From Sphingobium sp. CAP-1 (GTDB taxonomy: Bacteria; Pseudomonadota; Alphaproteobacteria; Sphingomonadales; Sphingomonadaceae): a DNA stretch of 64,000 bases. Below, piece by piece: positions 60,217-64,000 of the stretch. The translations under genes were made by a program, and so were the position numbers. The first letter of the stretch is position 1, and the number at the start of each line of letters is the position of its first letter. The DNA is taken from assembly GCF_009720145.1 (NCBI RefSeq), contig NZ_CP046253.1:186001-250000 (forward strand). The letters are read 5' to 3'. Below the pieces are notes generated by a model. That model was not told the origin of the DNA. It saw nothing but the letters and a program-made list of their open reading frames with translations, and searched no databases.

Positions 60217-61430
60217 CCCTGATCTTTGAACCTCTCGCACCAGATCATGTCCCGCCTGAACTGATTGTCGATTTCGACTTTTTCAAAATTCCCCAGGACG
60301 TGACGGACCCGGTTCAGATCTGGCACGGCCTGGCGGATGCTGGTGCGCCGCCGATCTTCTACACGCCACGTAATGGCGGACACTGGGTGTTTCTGCGCTA
60401 TGCGGACATCGTCGAGGGGTATCGCAATCATGAGATGTTCTCGACCCGCGGAGCGCAGATTCCGCCGATCGAGCCGTTCCCCGTGCTGCAACCCAATGGC
60501 GTCGATCCGCCGGAACATGATGTGTTTCGCAAGATACTGGCGCCCATGTTCACGCCGCTGGCCGTCCGCCGGATGACGGAAGGATTGCAGCGGCGTGCGG
60601 AGTCGCTGATTTCGGGCTTTGCGGGGCAGGGGCAGTGCGATTTCATTGCGGACTATGCGGCGAAATTCCCGACAGCTACCTTCCTTGAACTTTTCGGTTT
60701 GCCTGAGGAGCGCCTGCCCGAATTTTTGCGTATCGCCAATGTATTTTTTCGCAGCACCGATCCAGATATTCGCGCCGCGAACCTTCTTGAAATCTATGCG
60801 GTGCTGGAAGAACTGTTCCGCGAGAAAGAGCGTAATCCACAGAGTGACATAGCAACAACTGTCCTTCAGGCACGGGATGCGGATGGCAAGCCGTTTCCGT
60901 GGCAGGACATCATCAACTGTGGCTTCCTGCTCTTTGTGGCGGGCCTGGATACAGTGACCAACACCATGGCCTATGTCTGGCGCTATCTGGCGACGACGCC
61001 GGATGCGCGGCAGAAGTTCCGCGACCGGCTGGATGATCCTGCTGCCTTCCTCCTTGCGATCGAGGAGTTGATGCGGATCAATGCCGTGTCGAACATCTAT
61101 CGCCGCGTGACCCATGATTGCGAATATAAGGGCGTGCAGTTCCGCAAGAATGATCGTGTCATCCTGCCCAATACGGTGGCCAACCGGGATGGCGCGATCT
61201 TCCCTGATCCGCAGACGATCGATCTTGACCGGAAGGTGAATAACCATGTCACCTTCGGCGTCGGGCCGCATCGTTGCATTGGCTCCCACCTTGCCAAGCG
61301 GGAAATCATGATCTCGTTGCAGGAATGGCTGCGCCAGATTCCCGACTTCGAACTGGCTGAGGATCAGGATGCGTTGTCCGTGTTCGGTGGATCGGTGATG
61401 GGGTTCGAGTCCCTGAAACTGCGCTGGTAA
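60213..61430 (+). CDS. Cytochrome P450
   Basis: 405 aa from GTG 60213, behind AGGAGGAAAG. The I-helix oxygen-activation motif is FVAGLDTVTN, the ExxR is EELMR (in LLAIEELMRINAVSN), and the heme loop is FGVGPHRCIGSHLAK with thiolate C355. It is soluble and class I, served by the ferredoxin just upstream. The I-helix has Asp before Thr, a normal acid-alcohol pair. A hydrophobic alicyclic substrate is likely, but the exact CYP family cannot be named from sequence alone. A hairpin follows the stop. Confidence 0.92.
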   Translation: MTLIFEPLAPDHVPPELIVDFDFFKIPQDVTDPVQIWHGLADAGAPPIFYTPRNGGHWVFLRYADIVEGYRNHEMFSTRGAQIPPIEPFPVLQPNGVDPPEHDVFRKILAPMFTPLAVRRMTEGLQRRAESLISGFAGQGQCDFIADYAAKFPTATFLELFGLPEERLPEFLRIANVFFRSTDPDIRAANLLEIYAVLEELFREKERNPQSDIATTVLQARDADGKPFPWQDIINCGFLLFVAGLDTVTNTMAYVWRYLATTPDARQKFRDRLDDPAAFLLAIEELMRINAVSNIYRRVTHDCEYKGVQFRKNDRVILPNTVANRDGAIFPDPQTIDLDRKVNNHVTFGVGPHRCIGSHLAKREIMISLQEWLRQIPDFELAEDQDALSVFGGSVMGFESLKLRW

Positions 61431-61762
61431 GCGGCGGGACACGGTGGAGGGCGGAGTGCCGCTCTCCACTTCTTCAGGTACGCGGCAGGGCTGGATGGCG
61501 ATGCCGCGATCGCGCCTTCTACGCCGGGTGCTGCCATGCCCCTTTGGCATTCGCTGACGATCAATGCGACATGGCCAGGGATGGTTTAGGCGCCGGCTTG
61601 TTGCAATTCGCAATTGGCCAGTCAAAAGACTCCTTGACATGCATTTGCCAAGCAAGTGAATATTTACTCCACGCATATGGAAGATCGGGCCTGGTGCATT
61701 GCCATGCCCGATTTTCCCTATCACGATGTTCAAACAGAATGAAAAGAGCGAGGAGTCTGTAA
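61431..61762. promoter_or_regulatory. Terminator of the P450 gene and promoter of the BVMO gene
   Basis: These 332 bases hold no gene. GTGGAGGGCGG (61444-61454) and CCGCTCTCCAC (61459-61469) form an 11-position stem with one G-T pair and an AGTG loop, a likely terminator. Near the right end, TTGACA (61634-61639) and GAATAT (61658-61663) are 18 bases apart and make the best promoter in the window. AAGTGA-N4-TTACT (61654-61668) overlaps its -10, as a repressor site would. Confidence 0.6.
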
Positions 61763-63718
61763 ATGGCAACCCAATATGCCGGGCCGGCGACCGAGGAGGA
61801 TTCGGCGCATTTGACCGCGCGCCCGCTGCCGATAGAGGATAGCCCCGCATTGCGGCAGGCGCTGGAACAGGGCGAACCCCATACGCTGCTGATGACCTAT
61901 GTGCATCTGAGCGGTGATGAGGAGATGCTCGACAAGTTCGCGCCCCATTTCAAATCGCCCTATGCCTATCCGCCGGAAGCCATTCCCGCCGAATTGCTGG
62001 CGGAACTGCGCGAAAAGCTGCGCCATGTGCTGGTGACGCCGGGCGCGGCAAAATCGGGCGAGCCGTCAGAGGCGCTGATGCATCGTATGATGTCGGTCGG
62101 GCTGGCAGAAGATGTCGAACCGGAATTCCTGCCGCTGCTGTTCGATCAGATCGGCTTTCGCCAGGAAGCGCCGCGCCGCGACAATCCCGACCGCAAGCCA
62201 GCCGATCCGAATGTTACCGTGCTGGTGATCGGCGCGGGCATGACCGGCATGGCGGCCGGCATCAAGCTGGCGGAAGCGGGCTATAACTGGGTCATCATCG
62301 AGAAGAATGAGGAAGTTGGCGGCACTTGGTGGGAAAATCGCTATCCGGGCGTCGGCGTCGATACACCCAGCCACTTCTATTCCTTCTCCTTCGCGCTCAA
62401 TCCCGGATGGCATAATTACCATCCGCAGGGCACCGACATGTTCGCCTATCTCAGCCAGGTTGCGGACGATTATAAGCTGCGTGAACATATCCGGTTCAAC
62501 ACCATGGTCGAGAAGCTGGTGTGGGATGAGGATGCCGCCGTCTGGAACGTCACCGTGCGCAAATCGGACGGCAGCGAGGAAGTAATCCGCGCCAATGCCG
62601 TCATCAACGGTCATGGCCCGGTCAATCGCCTGAAATGGCCAACCATATCGGGACTGGAGAGCTTCGAAGGCGTGCGGCAGCATACCGCGACCTGGGACAG
62701 CTCGCTCGACCTCAAGGGCAAGCGTGTCGGCATCATCGGCACGGGCGCCAGCGCCGCCCAGTTCATTCCCGCCGTAGCGGACGAGGTGAGCGAACTCCAT
62801 GTTTTCCAGCGCAGTCGCCACTGGGTTATGCCGACCCCGGCCGGCGAAGATATCGTCAGCGACGGCGTCAAATTCGCGATGCGGCATATCCCGCATTATC
62901 TCGAATGGTATCGCTTCCGCATCTACTGGTATGCCGCCGACGGCCTCTATCCCAATGTGCTGCTCGATCCCGAATGGCCCAAGGATTCGCCCTCTGTTTC
63001 GGCCGTCAATGAAGCGATGCGGCAATTTGCCATCGGTCATATCGAGCGGACCTTCGCCGATCGTCCCGACCTGCGCGAAAAGCTGACGCCCGGCTTCCCG
63101 GTTTTCTCCAAGCGCATCATTCTTGATCGTGGCACCTATTTCCCGACCTATCTCAAGCCCCATGTCCATCTGGAGCAGGAAGGGATCGAGCGGATCACGC
63201 CCAAAGGCATCCTCCTGAAGGATGGCCGGGAGATCGAGCTGGACGTGCTGGTCTGCGCCACCGGCTTCGACGTTGCCAATATGATGGGCAAGCTGGAAAT
63301 CGTGGGTGTCGGCGGAAAGCGACTTCGCGACGAATGGGGGACGGAAGATCCGCGCGCCTATTTCGGTATGTTGATTCCGGGCTTTCCCAATTATTTCCAC
63401 ACGGTTGGCCCCAATAGCGCGCCCAATCACGCGGCGGGACAGAATCTGATTTCCGAATGTCAGGTCCATTATGCCATCGAATGTCTCGACTGGCTCAACG
63501 AGCGGAACAAGAAGGCGCTCCAGCCGACGATGGCCGCCTATGACGCCTGGCAGGACAGGGTGGCGACCCAGATGGTGAACATGATCTGGAGCCATCCGCG
63601 GGCGTTCAGCTATTATAATAATAGCGAGAAACGGAATTTCCTGTCCTGGCCCTGGCGTCTGGTCGATTTCTGGAACGAGTGCCGCGGACCACGCCATGCG
63701 GATTTCGAGCTATCGTAG
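61763..63718 (+). CDS. Type I Baeyer-Villiger monooxygenase, HAPMO-like
   Basis: 651 aa from ATG 61763, after GAGGAGTCTGTAA. An N-terminal extension of about 140 residues (LRQALEQGEPHTLLMTYVHL, then SGDEEML) resembles that of 4-hydroxyacetophenone monooxygenase. The FAD motif GAGMTG is at 157-162, GGTWWENRYPGVGVDTPSHF follows, the BVMO fingerprint FEGVRQHTATWD is at 301-312, and the NADPH motif GTGASA at 326-331. It inserts oxygen next to a ketone to give an ester or lactone, which would suit the abundant ketone-forming SDRs and the hydrolases here. Transcribed alone, with its own operator-like promoter and terminator. Confidence 0.92.
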   Translation: MATQYAGPATEEDSAHLTARPLPIEDSPALRQALEQGEPHTLLMTYVHLSGDEEMLDKFAPHFKSPYAYPPEAIPAELLAELREKLRHVLVTPGAAKSGEPSEALMHRMMSVGLAEDVEPEFLPLLFDQIGFRQEAPRRDNPDRKPADPNVTVLVIGAGMTGMAAGIKLAEAGYNWVIIEKNEEVGGTWWENRYPGVGVDTPSHFYSFSFALNPGWHNYHPQGTDMFAYLSQVADDYKLREHIRFNTMVEKLVWDEDAAVWNVTVRKSDGSEEVIRANAVINGHGPVNRLKWPTISGLESFEGVRQHTATWDSSLDLKGKRVGIIGTGASAAQFIPAVADEVSELHVFQRSRHWVMPTPAGEDIVSDGVKFAMRHIPHYLEWYRFRIYWYAADGLYPNVLLDPEWPKDSPSVSAVNEAMRQFAIGHIERTFADRPDLREKLTPGFPVFSKRIILDRGTYFPTYLKPHVHLEQEGIERITPKGILLKDGREIELDVLVCATGFDVANMMGKLEIVGVGGKRLRDEWGTEDPRAYFGMLIPGFPNYFHTVGPNSAPNHAAGQNLISECQVHYAIECLDWLNERNKKALQPTMAAYDAWQDRVATQMVNMIWSHPRAFSYYNNSEKRNFLSWPWRLVDFWNECRGPRHADFELS

Positions 63719-63747
63719 CAGCCGACCGATCATTTGTTGAAGGAGAA

Positions 63748-63775
63748 GGGGAGGCAATAGTTGCTTCCCCTTTTT
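63748..63775 (+). terminator. Intrinsic terminator of the BVMO gene
   Basis: GGGGAGGCAA-TAG-TTGCTTCCCC forms a 10-bp stem with one G-T pair, followed by TTTTT. It lies 30 bases beyond the BVMO stop codon. Confidence 0.88.
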
Positions 63776-64000
63776 CATTTAGGCCTGCATGACATGCCCG
63801 CTCCTCCCTTCAAGCCTTTCAGTGGCCCGGAAGGGCCATGCTGTTCACCGGCCGCAATTTCCTCTATGCGGCCCGATCCGACTGGACGGGCTTGCTTCGC
63901 CGGTTCATGGTGACGAATGCAGGGGAAATCGATCAAAGCCATGCCGAGCAGTCAGGGAGTGAAGGCCGCGACATTGCACAATCGCCGTGCGGGCCGGCCC
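63776..64000. other. Right-edge region without a recognised gene
   Basis: A frame beginning at ATG 63838 (MLFTGRNFLYAARSDWTGLL) stays open to the window edge, 54 codons, but has no ribosome-binding site and resembles nothing I know. It could be the start of a gene or chance. Nothing else is seen. Confidence 0.2.

Noticed and set aside
1..64000. tRNA, rRNA or riboswitch genes
   Set aside because: No cloverleaf with TTCGA-type loops, rRNA segment or known riboswitch core was noticed. A covariance-model scan would be decisive.

Overview
The window comes from a high-GC alphaproteobacterium, most likely a sphingomonad of the Sphingobium/Novosphingobium type. This is an inference from three things: large TonB receptors with plug domains starting in motifs such as IIVTANRREE, a compact type II-C Cas9, and a dense oxidative catabolic gene set. 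No rRNA or tRNA gene was seen, so the assignment rests on protein style alone.

Layout. 1-275: edge fragment of an unrecognised gene. 276-6283: a complete type II-C CRISPR-Cas locus. It has a tracrRNA on the minus strand, divergent from cas9-cas1-cas2, and a 17-repeat array whose repeat orientation implies transcription on the minus strand, towards cas2. cas1 carries a one-base frameshift near its 3' end. 6284-6600: a decayed sulfatase fragment directly against the array. 6656-63718: about 57 kb of catabolic genes in short, often translationally coupled operons. These include twelve short-chain dehydrogenases (SDRs), six SnoaL/NTF2-fold proteins (one a canonical ketosteroid isomerase, one fused to EthD), a KstD-like flavoprotein, a KshA-like Rieske oxygenase, a P450 with its ferredoxin, a HAPMO-like Baeyer-Villiger monooxygenase, a luciferase-like monooxygenase, a GMC oxidase, two epoxide-hydrolase-like hydrolases, three TIM-barrel isomerase-like proteins, a Gfo/Idh/MocA oxidoreductase, two sulfotransferase-family proteins, three TonB receptors, one MFS transporter and an acyl-CoA oxidation operon. 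Four regulators (AraC, TetR, LuxR, LysR) are spread through it. 63719-64000: a terminator, then nothing recognised.

How it may work together (inference). TonB receptors would import a bulky hydrophobic, perhaps sulfated or glycosylated, polycyclic molecule. The 3-alpha-HSD-like SDR, ketosteroid isomerase, KstD-like and KshA-like proteins are the classic kit for A/B-ring attack on a steroid-like skeleton. The BVMO and P450/ferredoxin would open or hydroxylate other positions. The operon at 52547-59743, which pairs an ACAD10/11-type dehydrogenase with an APH-type kinase and a FadB-like bifunctional enzyme, would degrade an acyl-CoA side chain or ring remnant. No meta-cleavage dioxygenase (HsaC/TesB) or HsaAB-type hydroxylase lies in the window, so the route is either incomplete here or different from the 9,10-seco pathway.

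Two recurrent intergenic motifs, TGCGTA-centred sites at most divergent promoters and AAGTRA-N4-TTACT sites before three genes, suggest that the scattered operons form one or two regulons.
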